Shown piece by piece: positions 27,720 through 35,845 of a stretch of DNA of 64,000 nucleotides. Numbering within the stretch: position 1 is the first letter of the stretch; each line of letters opens with the position of its first letter. This DNA is from Tous-C4FEB sp044356555 (GTDB taxonomy: Bacteria; Verrucomicrobiota; Verrucomicrobiia; Opitutales; Opitutaceae). The notes below the pieces were generated by a model. That model ran no database searches. It had not been told where the DNA came from and was given only the letters and a program-made list of their open reading frames with translations. The stretch is taken from NCBI GenBank assembly GCA_044356555.1, contig JBIKWB010000014.1, positions 1 to 64,000 of the forward strand, read 5' to 3'. The translations under genes were made by a program, and so were the position numbers.

Positions 27720-29079
27720 GTTTCTGGAAGGGGTAGATGCTGCCGAGGCCGAGGAGGCCGGTGAGTTCGTCGAGGGCGCGGCGGGTTTCGATCAGAAGCG
27801 CGGGGTCGGCGAGGTCGTTGGCGGTAAGTTTGTCGCGATAGTGTTTCTTCACCCAGGCAACGAGGGCGGTATAGGTGGTTTCGGTGAGGAGCACGCGGGG
27901 CGGGAGCGCGGCGAGTTCGGTGGGAGTAAGGACCACGCGCAGGCGCAGGCAGGCGGGGCCGCCGCCGTTGCGCATGGATTCCTTGAGGTCGAAGTAGTGG
28001 ACCTCGCGCAGGGGTGTGCGGCCGCGCGAGAGGAGTTCATGGATGAAGGCCTTCACGCTCGGGGTGTCGGCACAGTTCTGCGGGGCGATCAGCGCCATGC
28101 GGCCGCGGCCGACGGTGACGAGTTGCGAGTTGAAGAGGTAGGAGCGGACGGCGTCGGCGAGCGGGACGCGGGCGAGAGGGACCTCGATGGGAATCAGTTC
28201 GGACTGACGGTGCAGCGCGGCGTAACGGCGGCGGAGGTTGTCGATCACCTCGGGGGTCTTCACGAAGGCGCGCTCGTGGTGGAGGAAGACGTTTTCGTTG
28301 CCGACGGAGATGACGTCGTTGTGAAACACGCCCGCGTCGATCGCATCGGGATGCTGCTGGGCGAAGACGGCCTGTTTGTCATCCATCAGGTGGCAACGAC
28401 GGATGGCCTCGAAGGACTCGAGAGCTTGGCGGGAGGGGAATTTTTTCGCGCGTTCGGTGACGTGGGGCGCGCCGAAGGCGGTGTGTCCGAAGACGAAAAA
28501 GTGGAGGCCTCGGCGGGCGTGGCTCGGGGCGAAGCGGGTGTGGTTGGCGGCGCCTTCATCGCCGAGAGCTTGGCCGCCGGGGACGGGCGCGTGGACGGCG
28601 AAACGGGTTTCGTCGTGGAAGATCGCGCGGAGCGTGCGGGTGGTCTGCGGCGGCTCGATGGAGCGGTGAAATTTTGAAACGAGGTTGGCCGGCGTGAAGT
28701 GGACGCGGCCGTCGGTGGTGTCGGCGGAAGGGGTGACGGTGGCGGCGTTGGCGACCCACATGCTTGAAGCGGAGCTGCAAGCGGCGAGGAGTTCGGGCGC
28801 GTCTTTGGCCGCAGCGCGGAGGATCGCGGAGTCGTCAGGGCCGGTGAAACCGAGGGCGCGGAGGGTCTCGATCGACGGGCGCTCGTGGGGCGGGAGGACG
28901 GCTTGGGGAACGCCGAGGTCGGCAAGGAATTTCATCTTCGCGAGACCCTGGAGGGCGGCTTCGCGGGGATTGGACACCGCCCCGCGATGCGACATGGAGG
29001 CGACGTTGCCGTGGGAGAGTCCGGCGTAGTTGTGGGTGGGGCCGACGAGGCCGTCGAAATTCACTTCACGGGCGGACAT
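27715..29079 (-). CDS. astB: N-succinylarginine dihydrolase
   Basis: 454 residues, the family length. MSAREVNFDGLVGPTHNYAG is the signature N-terminus; GDEGAANHTRF, FHNDVISVGNENVFLHHE and NGGGPACLRLRVVL contain the catalytic Glu, His and Cys blocks. It converts N2-succinylarginine to N2-succinylornithine, CO2 and two ammonia in the cytoplasm. It is the last gene of the operon cyanophycinase-M20-astA-astD-astB, 90 bp after astD with a palindrome between. The stop codon TAG is provided by a REP unit. Confidence 0.95.
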   Translation of the reverse strand: MSAREVNFDGLVGPTHNYAGLSHGNVASMSHRGAVSNPREAALQGLAKMKFLADLGVPQAVLPPHERPSIETLRALGFTGPDDSAILRAAAKDAPELLAACSSASSMWVANAATVTPSADTTDGRVHFTPANLVSKFHRSIEPPQTTRTLRAIFHDETRFAVHAPVPGGQALGDEGAANHTRFAPSHARRGLHFFVFGHTAFGAPHVTERAKKFPSRQALESFEAIRRCHLMDDKQAVFAQQHPDAIDAGVFHNDVISVGNENVFLHHERAFVKTPEVIDNLRRRYAALHRQSELIPIEVPLARVPLADAVRSYLFNSQLVTVGRGRMALIAPQNCADTPSVKAFIHELLSRGRTPLREVHYFDLKESMRNGGGPACLRLRVVLTPTELAALPPRVLLTETTYTALVAWVKKHYRDKLTANDLADPALLIETRRALDELTGLLGLGSIYPFQKP

Positions 29080-29100
29080 GGGAAGAGGAATCGGAGAGGT

Positions 29101-29170
29101 GCCCACGGAACTCACGGAATACACGGAAAGAAGAACTCGGGATTCCGTGTATTCTGTGTGTTGCGTGGGC
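29101..29170. repeat. 70-bp intergenic palindrome between astD and astB
   Basis: Left arm GCCCACGG...CACGGAATACACGGAA and right arm TTCCGTGTATTC...GCGTGGGC form a long imperfect hairpin around a short loop. It runs from 21 nt upstream of the astB start to the astD stop and repeats CACGGAAT/ACACGGAA units related to 4691-4720. It could modulate expression within the operon mRNA. Confidence 0.7.
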
Positions 29171-30582
29171 TAAAATGGATTGAGACCGGGAGGGAGAGTG
29201 GCGGGGAGTTTGAGTTCGGGGACTTCGATGCTGGCGACCGGGTAGGAGCAGTAGTCGGCGGCGAAAAAAGCGGCGGGGCGGTGGTTGCCGCTTTGGCCGA
29301 CACCGCCGAAGGGCGCGGCGCCGCTCGCGCCGGTGAGTTGTTGGTTCCAGTTGATGAGGCCGGCACGGACTTCTTCTCGGAAGCGGGCGTAGAGCGCGGG
29401 GTCGTCGGCGATGAGGCCGGCGGCGAGGCCGTAGCGCGTGGCGTTGGCTTCGGCGAGGGCGGCGTCGAAGTCGGGGACGCGGATGACTTGGAGGAGCGGG
29501 CCGAAGATTTCTTCGTCGGCGCGGTCGTGAACGGCGGTGACATCGAGCAAGCCGGGCGAAATCAGTCCGGTGGCGGCGCGCAGCGAGCGCGAAAGCAGGA
29601 GCGGGGTGGCGCCGCGTGCAACGAGGGAGGATTGGGCGGTGAGAATTTGGTCCGCGGCTTTGGCGGAGATGACGGGGCCCATGAAAGGCTCGGGAATTTC
29701 GGTGGGCTCGCCGACCCGGAGGGACCGGGCCAATGTAACATAATACGTTACAAACTCATCTCCGGCGGGGCCGGTCGGCAGGATGAGGCGGCGGGCGCAG
29801 GTGCAGCGTTGGCCGGCGGTGAGGTAGGCGGACTGGATGGTGAGGAGCGCGGCCGCGCGGAGGTCGCGCGGGTGCCAGACGACGAGGGGGTTGTTGCCGC
29901 CGAGTTCGAGGGCGAGAATTTTTTCCGGCGTGCGGACGAATTTCTCGGCGAGCCAGAGGCCGGTGCGCGCGGAGCCGGTGAAGAAAAGACCATCGAGGTC
30001 GGGCGAGTCGACGAGGGCGGCGCCGGTGTCGCGGGCGCCTTGGACGACTTCGAGCACGCCGGGAGGCAGGCCGGCGTCGCGCCAGGCGGCGGCCGTGAGT
30101 TCGGCGACGAGCGGTGCGTGTTCGCTGGGTTTGAAGACGACGGTGTTGCCCGCGAGGAGGGCGGGAACGATGTGACCGTTGGGCAGATGGCCGGGAAAAT
30201 TAAACGGACCAAAGACGGCGACCACGCCGTGGGGGCGGAAGCGGGTGATGGCGGGGCCGCCGGTGAAATCGGCGCAGCGGCGGGCATGGGCGGTGATCGA
30301 GAGTTCGACCTTGCCGATCATGGTGGTGACCTCGGTGAGGGCTTCCCACGTGGGCTTGCCGACCTCGCGGGAAATGGCCTCGGCGAGGGCGACGCGGCGG
30401 GTTTCCAAGGCGAGGGCGAAGGCGCGGAGAATTTTTTCGCGCTCGGCGAGGGGCGTGCGGGACCACGGGCGAAACGCGGAACGGGCGCGGGCGACGGCGG
30501 CGGCGACCTCGGCGGGCGTGGCGGCGGGGCCGGTCCAGACGGGTTCGCGGGTGGCGGGGTTGATGGAGGAGAAGGTGGGCAC
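29170..30582 (-). CDS. astD: Succinylglutamate semialdehyde dehydrogenase
   Basis: 470 residues from a GTG start (VPTFSSINPATREPV); no ATG lies near the conserved beginning. Family blocks: GPFNFPGHLPNGHIVPALLA, FTGSARTG, LELGGNNPLVVW (Glu) and the catalytic Cys in SAYLTAGQRCTCARRL. It oxidises N-succinylglutamate 5-semialdehyde to N-succinylglutamate with NAD. The TAG stop lies at the edge of the 70-bp palindrome. astA is upstream at 88 bp. Confidence 0.95.
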   Translation of the reverse strand: MPTFSSINPATREPVWTGPAATPAEVAAAVARARSAFRPWSRTPLAEREKILRAFALALETRRVALAEAISREVGKPTWEALTEVTTMIGKVELSITAHARRCADFTGGPAITRFRPHGVVAVFGPFNFPGHLPNGHIVPALLAGNTVVFKPSEHAPLVAELTAAAWRDAGLPPGVLEVVQGARDTGAALVDSPDLDGLFFTGSARTGLWLAEKFVRTPEKILALELGGNNPLVVWHPRDLRAAALLTIQSAYLTAGQRCTCARRLILPTGPAGDEFVTYYVTLARSLRVGEPTEIPEPFMGPVISAKAADQILTAQSSLVARGATPLLLSRSLRAATGLISPGLLDVTAVHDRADEEIFGPLLQVIRVPDFDAALAEANATRYGLAAGLIADDPALYARFREEVRAGLINWNQQLTGASGAAPFGGVGQSGNHRPAAFFAADYCSYPVASIEVPELKLPATLPPGLNPF

Positions 30583-30648
30583 GGGGCTCGGAGAGGAGGG
30601 GACAGGGAGAGGGAGAGAATGAGAGACGGAGAGAGGGAGAGATCGGAA

Positions 30649-30675
30649 GTCGGGCCCGGAGGTCCCGACGCTACC
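30649..30675 (-). repeat. REP family 1 unit overlapping the astA stop
   Basis: Plus-strand core CGGGCCCGGAGGTCCCG at 30651-30667. On the minus strand it reads GGTAGCG followed by the palindrome; the TAG of this head (30671-30673) is the astA stop codon. Confidence 0.85.
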
Positions 30676-31690
30676 GCAGAGGGGAAATCGTGACGGTGTC
30701 GCCGGGGTCGAGGGCGAGGGCGGCGGCGGTGGTAGCGGAGAGGGAGACGGTGCCGTCGTCATGTTCGACGAGCGGGGCGAGCGCGGCGCGGAAATCGAGC
30801 GCGGCGTGGGCGAGGAGAAATTGTTTCTCGGGCGAAGGATGGGCGGTCGCGCTGCGGAGGCGGGCGGTGCGGGCGGCGCGGACGGTGCGGATGGATTTGG
30901 CTTTGGCGCGGAGCTGCGGACCGGCGTCGAAAATGTCCACTTCGGCGGTGCGCTCAAAACCTTCGGCGAGGAGGAGGGCGAGGGCGGGTTCGGTGTTGGC
31001 GTGAACCCGGCCGATGACGGCCTGCACCTCGGGCGGGAGCAACGTGACGTAGATCGGGTGGTCGGGCATGAGGTCGGCGATGAAGGCCTTGTCGCCGAGA
31101 CCGCTGAGAAAATCGGCGGCGTAGAAATCGAAGTCGAAAAATTGGCGGCCGACGGCTTCCCAGAATGGGGACTTGCCGGTCTGATCGATGTAGCCGCGCA
31201 ATTCCGCGATGACGGTGTCGTCGAAGCGGGCGGGGAAAGCACCGAGGAAAAGGAAGCGCGCGAGCGAGAGCAGGCGACCGGCACCGGCGCGGCGGTAGTC
31301 GGGGTGAAGGAAAAGGGAGCAGATTTCGGAAGGGCCGCGGTGGAGTTCCTTGAGGTGCAGGACGGAGATTTGCTTTTCGATCTTGAGCGGTGCGTGGGCG
31401 TAGCGCTCGGTGCGGATTTCGTAGCTGTAGAACGGTTCGTAGCCGCCGACGCGGGCGGCGAGGCCGCTGGTGCCGACGATCGCGCCGGTGGCGGTGTCTT
31501 CGAGGACGAAGAGGTAGTATTCGCCGCCGGGTTTCTTCACGCGGGCGGAGAAGGCGCGAAGGGAATCATCGATGCGGTCGCGGAGGAATTCTTCGTTGGC
31601 GGGGAGCGTGGTCATACCGCCATCGATGGACGCGGCGAGGGCGACGAGACCGGCTAGATCGGATTCGCGGATGGGGCGGAGGAGGAGCAT
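30671..31690 (-). CDS. astA: Arginine N-succinyltransferase
   Basis: 339 residues. MLLLRPIRESDLAGLVALA and the block ICSLFLHPDYRRAGAGRLLS, with SRARFLFLGAFP-like sequence after it, are diagnostic of AstA, a GNAT-related enzyme using succinyl-CoA to succinylate the alpha-amino group of arginine. It is the entry step of the ammonia-yielding arginine succinyltransferase pathway. It sits 57 bp after the M20 peptidase gene on the same strand. Confidence 0.95.
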   Translation of the reverse strand: MLLLRPIRESDLAGLVALAASIDGGMTTLPANEEFLRDRIDDSLRAFSARVKKPGGEYYLFVLEDTATGAIVGTSGLAARVGGYEPFYSYEIRTERYAHAPLKIEKQISVLHLKELHRGPSEICSLFLHPDYRRAGAGRLLSLARFLFLGAFPARFDDTVIAELRGYIDQTGKSPFWEAVGRQFFDFDFYAADFLSGLGDKAFIADLMPDHPIYVTLLPPEVQAVIGRVHANTEPALALLLAEGFERTAEVDIFDAGPQLRAKAKSIRTVRAARTARLRSATAHPSPEKQFLLAHAALDFRAALAPLVEHDDGTVSLSATTAAALALDPGDTVTISPLR

Positions 31691-31747
31691 CGCGCGGCGC
31701 GAGTTTAAGTTGAAGAGGGAAAGTTTAAGGGAGCGGAAACGGAGGCG

Positions 31748-32923
31748 TCAGCGGGGGAGGACGATCTCGCCGGTGGCAAGGCGGTGGAGGAAGAGGGCGG
31801 AGAGCTGGGCGCGGGTGACGAGGCTGGGGAGATCGACGCGTTCGCGGTCGCTGTGAAGGAAGTCACCGAGTGGGCCGAGGCCGTCGAGGTTGGGCAGGCC
31901 GGCGGCGTAGAGCAGATTGCCATCGGAGCCGCCGCCGGTGTCGACCCACGTGAAGGGCGGGAGGCCGAGGTCGCGGCCGGCAGTTTGGAGCGCGGTGAAA
32001 GCGGTGGCCTCGGCGGGACCGGTGCCTTTGGGCGGACGATTGAAGGCGGGTTTGAGATCGAGGCGGAAACCTTCGCGGGCGTTGATGGGGGCGGCGAGCT
32101 CGTGCAGTCGCGCGAGGAGGCGGGCGTCGTCGCCGGCCCGCGAGATGCGGACGTCGAGTTCGGACTCGGCGAAATCGGGGACGATGTTGGTGGCGGCGCT
32201 GCCGCCGCGGATGTTGCCGATGTTGAGGAGAACGCCCGGCAGTTCGGCGGGGATACGGTGCGCGGTGACGAGAAACTCGGCGAGCGCGGCGATGGCGTTG
32301 CGGCCGTCCTCGGCTTTGGCGGCGTGGGCGGCGCGGCCTTGGCAGGTGGCGATGACGGCACCGGTGCCCATGCGCGTGCGGACGAGGGAGCCGTCGGGGC
32401 GGGCGGGTTCGAAGACGAGGCCGAAGTGATGGTGCGGCGCGGCGGCGGCGAGCACGGGGCCGGTGCCGTGGGTGCCGATTTCTTCATCGGCGCTGAGGAT
32501 GACTTCGTAGCCGATCCGGGCGGCGGCGGGCGTGTGCTCAAAGGTCTGGAGCGTGGCGAGCATCACGATGAGACCGCCCTTCATGTCGGCGACGCCGGGG
32601 CCGTTGAGGGTGTTGGCGTCGAGTTGGGTGCAGCGTTGGAACGGATGATCGGCGGAGTAGACGGTGTCGAAGTGGCCGCTGATGAGGAGCTGGATCGGAG
32701 CGTCTGGGCGGACGCGGACGCGGAGGGCGCGGGCGGGTGTGCCGACGAGCGGGACTTCTTCGACGGTGCCGGGGAGCGAGGCGAAGGCGCGACCGAGGAT
32801 GGTGAGCATCGACGCGAGGCCGGAAAAGTTATCGCTGCCGGAATTCTGTTCGCACCATGCGATGAGGGTTGCGCGGAGTTCGGCGGCGCGCGCGGGGAGT
32901 AAGACGATGGGAGCGGGGATCAT
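31748..32923 (-). CDS. M20 family metallopeptidase, candidate beta-Asp-Arg dipeptidase or AstE substitute
   Basis: 391 residues of the carboxypeptidase G2-like branch. Metal ligands are visible in SGHFDTVYSADHPF, GPGVADMKGG and SADEEIGTHG, and the late His in FLHSDRE. No signal peptide, so it is cytoplasmic. Its ATG overlaps the stop of the upstream cyanophycinase-like gene by 4 nt (ATGA), implying translational coupling. Two roles fit the operon: splitting beta-Asp-Arg dipeptides into Asp and Arg (M20-type cyanophycin dipeptidases have been described, to my recollection under the name CphZ), or desuccinylating succinylglutamate, since no astE is present. The position next to the depolymerase favours the first. 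Confidence 0.85.
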   Translation of the reverse strand: MIPAPIVLLPARAAELRATLIAWCEQNSGSDNFSGLASMLTILGRAFASLPGTVEEVPLVGTPARALRVRVRPDAPIQLLISGHFDTVYSADHPFQRCTQLDANTLNGPGVADMKGGLIVMLATLQTFEHTPAAARIGYEVILSADEEIGTHGTGPVLAAAAPHHHFGLVFEPARPDGSLVRTRMGTGAVIATCQGRAAHAAKAEDGRNAIAALAEFLVTAHRIPAELPGVLLNIGNIRGGSAATNIVPDFAESELDVRISRAGDDARLLARLHELAAPINAREGFRLDLKPAFNRPPKGTGPAEATAFTALQTAGRDLGLPPFTWVDTGGGSDGNLLYAAGLPNLDGLGPLGDFLHSDRERVDLPSLVTRAQLSALFLHRLATGEIVLPR

Positions 32924-34002
32924 TTGGCGGAGGGTTCGTCGAAGAGTTTGCCGTCGCGGGCCGTGACGAGGCGCATCGCGGCGGGTTTGCCAATATCGAG
33001 TTTGGCGAGGTCAACAGTGCTGTCGGGGCCGAGGCCGATAACGCGGACGGAGCGGAGATGAAGCGGCTGGCCGGGCTTGGCGACATCGGGCGCGCGGGAA
33101 GGGAGGACGAGCCAAGCGAGGCCGTTTTTCTCGGTGTAGACTTTGGCGGTGGAGTCGGGCTCGACGCAGAGGGCGGTGCCCTCGTCGATGCCGAGGCCGA
33201 TGAGGCGGGATTTTTTTTGGTCGGGCCGGTCGGACTCGTCGGCGGCGAGGCGACCAAGAAAGGCGATGAGGCGGCCGAGGCGGGCGCGGGCCATGAAGTG
33301 GGTGTCGGTGATGATGCCGACGAGCGGCGGGGCGGCGATGAAGTCGCGGCCGAGGGTGACGCTGCGGTCGTAGGGGTTGGCGAGGGCGGTGGCGCTGGTG
33401 ATCGATTCGCTAAACGCGGCGAAATAATATTGGCCGAGGACGGCGAGGCCGGCGCTGGTGCCGCCGAGGGGTTTGCCGGCGCGGAGGTGGGCGTTGAGGG
33501 CGGCGCCGACGGGAGTGTCTTTCCAATAAGTGACGTATTTGCCCTGGTCGCCGCCGGCCATGAAGATGCCGTCGGCTCTGGCGATGATTTCAAGAACCCG
33601 CGGATCGCGCGCGGCGGAGGCGTCGTTGAACTTGATAGTCTCGACGGAATCGACGCCGCCGATTTTGGTGAAAATGAAATCTTGGTAGCCGTCGCCGCCG
33701 GAAGCGCGGAGGACGACGAGGTCGCCGCCACCGGCGCAGGCGACGAACCATTTCCAGGCGGCGGTGACGTCGCCGCCGCCGCCCAAGAGTAGGAGGCCGG
33801 CGCGCGTTTTAGCCGGGGTGGCGTCGGCGGGATTGCCGGTGAGCCAATAGTCGTAGGCGGGGGTGGCGGCGGCGGAGACCGGCGCGGAGAAGGCGGCGAA
33901 GAGCGACAAAATGAGGACGAGCAGCGCAGAGAGGCGGGCGGGGAGGGCGGGCCCGGAGGTCCCGTTGCTACCTCGGAGATTCTTACCGCGGAGGAGATTC
34001 AT
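32920..34002 (-). CDS. Exported cyanophycinase-like S51 peptidase
   Basis: 360 residues. After a long N-region, a hydrophobic signal segment spans about residues 25-45. The S51 nucleophile lies in GGTSAGLAVLG (Ser183). GIFMAGGDQG (Gln153), DTHFMARARLGRL (Asp233, His235, Arg239, Arg241, Arg244) and GIDEGTAL (Glu274) reproduce, with the same spacing, the residues known in cyanobacterial CphB for catalysis and beta-Asp-Arg binding. This separates it from alpha-aspartyl dipeptidases. It should act outside the cytoplasm on cyanophycin or a similar polymer, releasing beta-Asp-Arg. Residues 10-20 are encoded by an in-frame REP unit. First gene of the operon leading to AstB; the operator lies 63 bp upstream. 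Confidence 0.87.
   Translation of the reverse strand: MNLLRGKNLRGSNGTSGPALPARLSALLVLILSLFAAFSAPVSAAATPAYDYWLTGNPADATPAKTRAGLLLLGGGGDVTAAWKWFVACAGGGDLVVLRASGGDGYQDFIFTKIGGVDSVETIKFNDASAARDPRVLEIIARADGIFMAGGDQGKYVTYWKDTPVGAALNAHLRAGKPLGGTSAGLAVLGQYYFAAFSESITSATALANPYDRSVTLGRDFIAAPPLVGIITDTHFMARARLGRLIAFLGRLAADESDRPDQKKSRLIGLGIDEGTALCVEPDSTAKVYTEKNGLAWLVLPSRAPDVAKPGQPLHLRSVRVIGLGPDSTVDLAKLDIGKPAAMRLVTARDGKLFDEPSAK
33946..33972 (-). repeat. REP family 1 unit inside the signal-peptide region of the cyanophycinase-like gene
   Basis: Core CGGGCCCGGAGGTCCCG at 33948-33964, in the usual form apart from one change (GTTGCTACC instead of GACGCTACC). On the minus strand it is read in frame as RGSNGTSGPA. 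Confidence 0.8.
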
Positions 34003-34065
34003 ATGGGCGGAGACTCGCAGAGCGGCCGGTTCGGGGCTAGGGCGAAGGCGGGGGAGGTGCGAGAT

Positions 34066-34081
34066 TACCACCTTGGTGGTA
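34066..34081. promoter_or_regulatory. Operator 1: TACCACC inverted repeat, cyanophycinase/OppA divergent promoter
   Basis: TACCACCTTGGTGGTA is a perfect 7-bp inverted repeat with a 2-nt centre. It lies 63 bp upstream of the cyanophycinase-like start (minus) and 47 bp upstream of the OppA start (plus). The same element occurs at 40783-40798 and 45664-45679. Size and symmetry suit a dimeric LuxR/GerE-type regulator, two of which are encoded nearby. Confidence 0.75.
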
Positions 34082-34128
34082 TCGATTTTGGGGTGCGCGA
34101 ACGGGGCTGTTTCACCACGGTGAATTTC

Positions 34129-35733
34129 ATGAAACGAATTTTGTCCGTGGGGCTGGCGGTGGCGGCGTTGTGGACCGGCTGCGCGAAGCGGGAGACGCCG
34201 GTGGCGGCGGGCAATCGCGAGCAGATTCTCTACCGTGGCAATACGGCGGAGCCGGAGTCGCTCGACCCCTACCTCGTGCGCGGGGCGACGGAGTGGACGA
34301 TCGTGGGCGGTTTGTTCGAAGGGCTTGTCACGCCGGACATGGCGACGCTCGAACCGCGGCCGGGTGTGGCGGAGCGTTGGGAAGTGTCGGCGGACGGGCT
34401 GACCTACACGTTTCATCTGCGGGCGAACGTTACCTGGAGCGACGGGACGCCGCTGACGGCGAAGGATTTTGAGTATGGCGCGCGGCGGTTGCTGGCGCCG
34501 CGGCTGGGGGCGTCGCACGCGGAGGCGAATCTGTTTTTTGTGCGCGGGGCGCGGGAATATCAGGGCGGGCGCACCAAGGACTTTTCGTCGGTGGGCGTGA
34601 AGGCGCGCGACGAGCGGACGATCGAGTTCACGCTGGCGCGGCCGACGCCGTTTTTCCTGTCGGCGCTGTATCTGTTTTTCCCGGTGCCGCAGGCGACGGT
34701 GGAGAAATTTGCGGCGATGGACGAGCGGGTAAACAACTGGATCCGGCCGGGGAATCTGGTGGGGAACGGGCCGTTTCAACTGAAGGCTTGGAAGCACGAC
34801 CAAGGCGTGGTGCTGGAGCGAAATCCGCGCTACTGGGACGCGGCAAAGGTGCGGTTGAAGGAGATTCACTTTCTGCCGATCGAGAATACCTCGGCGGAAG
34901 AGACCGCGTTTCGCACCGGGCAGTTGCACATCACCAGCCTCGTGCCGCTCAACAAAGTGGAGGTCTACGAGCGCGAACAACCGGACCGGTTTAAAGTGGT
35001 GGATGACCGCGGGGTTTATTTCTACTCGCTCAACGTGAACAAGCCGCCCCTGAACGACCGGCGGGTGCGGCAGGCGTTGGCGCTGGCGGTGGATCGCGAG
35101 CGGCTGACGAAGCATGTGACGAAGGGCGGCAAGGTGCCGGCGTTTAATTTTACGCCGCCGGGGATCGGCGGTTACACAGCGGCGGCGCGGCTAACGTTTG
35201 ATCCCGAGCGGGCGCGGGCGTTGTTGAAGGAAGCGGGATTTGAGGGCGGGAAGAATTTTCCGCCGCTGGAACTGTTGGTGGACGCGCGGGATCATCACCG
35301 CGTGATCGCGGAAGCGGTGCAGCAGATGTGGCGGAAGGAACTCGGCGTCGCGGTCACGCTGCGCAACGAAGAGACGCAGGTCTTGAACGCGTCGAAGCGG
35401 TCGATGGATTTTCAGATGGTGCGGGGCTCGTGGAATGCGACGACGTATCAGGATCCGTTTTTCTTTCTCGGCGCCTGGCAGTCGGGCGCGCTCTACAACG
35501 AGGCGAAGTGGTCGAACGCGGAGTTTGACCGGAATGTGGAGGCGACGTGGACGGTGGACGCGGCGGCGCGGACGGCGGCGTGGCAGCGGGCGGAGGCGAT
35601 TTTTTTGGAGGACGTGCCGGTGATCCCCTTGTTCTTCTCGACACAGGTCATACTGATGAACCCGAGTGTGAAAGGATGGCAGCCGCGGCCGTTTGCGGAT
35701 CGAAGGCTCAAGGAATTGTGGTTGGAGGAGTGA
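34129..35733 (+). CDS. Oligopeptide-binding lipoprotein, OppA/SBP family 5
   Basis: 534 residues. Lipoprotein signal with lipobox ALWTGC. Family features: LYRGNTAEPESLDPYLVRGA at the mature N-terminus, NVTWSDGTPLTAKDFEYGAR, and GPFQLKAWKHDQGVVLERNP. It would bind oligopeptides or dipeptides in the periplasm for an ABC importer. No permease or ATPase gene is adjacent, so it must share a transporter encoded elsewhere. Start chosen to give the lipoprotein signal. The TACCACC operator is 47 bp upstream and the cyanophycinase operon is divergent, suggesting dipeptide capture. Confidence 0.92.
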   Translation: MKRILSVGLAVAALWTGCAKRETPVAAGNREQILYRGNTAEPESLDPYLVRGATEWTIVGGLFEGLVTPDMATLEPRPGVAERWEVSADGLTYTFHLRANVTWSDGTPLTAKDFEYGARRLLAPRLGASHAEANLFFVRGAREYQGGRTKDFSSVGVKARDERTIEFTLARPTPFFLSALYLFFPVPQATVEKFAAMDERVNNWIRPGNLVGNGPFQLKAWKHDQGVVLERNPRYWDAAKVRLKEIHFLPIENTSAEETAFRTGQLHITSLVPLNKVEVYEREQPDRFKVVDDRGVYFYSLNVNKPPLNDRRVRQALALAVDRERLTKHVTKGGKVPAFNFTPPGIGGYTAAARLTFDPERARALLKEAGFEGGKNFPPLELLVDARDHHRVIAEAVQQMWRKELGVAVTLRNEETQVLNASKRSMDFQMVRGSWNATTYQDPFFFLGAWQSGALYNEAKWSNAEFDRNVEATWTVDAAARTAAWQRAEAIFLEDVPVIPLFFSTQVILMNPSVKGWQPRPFADRRLKELWLEE

Positions 35734-35744
35734 GCCGGCGATAT

Positions 35745-35809
35745 GGGTAGCACCGCGACCTCCGGGCGCGGTGGATCGAAACGCCGGGCCCGGAGGTCCC
35801 GGCGCTACC
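35745..35809. repeat. Inverted pair of REP family 1 units
   Basis: Opposite-facing copies at 35745-35773 (GGTAGCACCGCGACC...) and 35782-35809 (core CGGGCCCGGAGGTCCCG). It fills the gap between the OppA-type gene and luxR1. Confidence 0.85.
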
Positions 35810-35845
35810 TTGACGGGGAGTGACGCTACGAGAGACGGTAGATTT

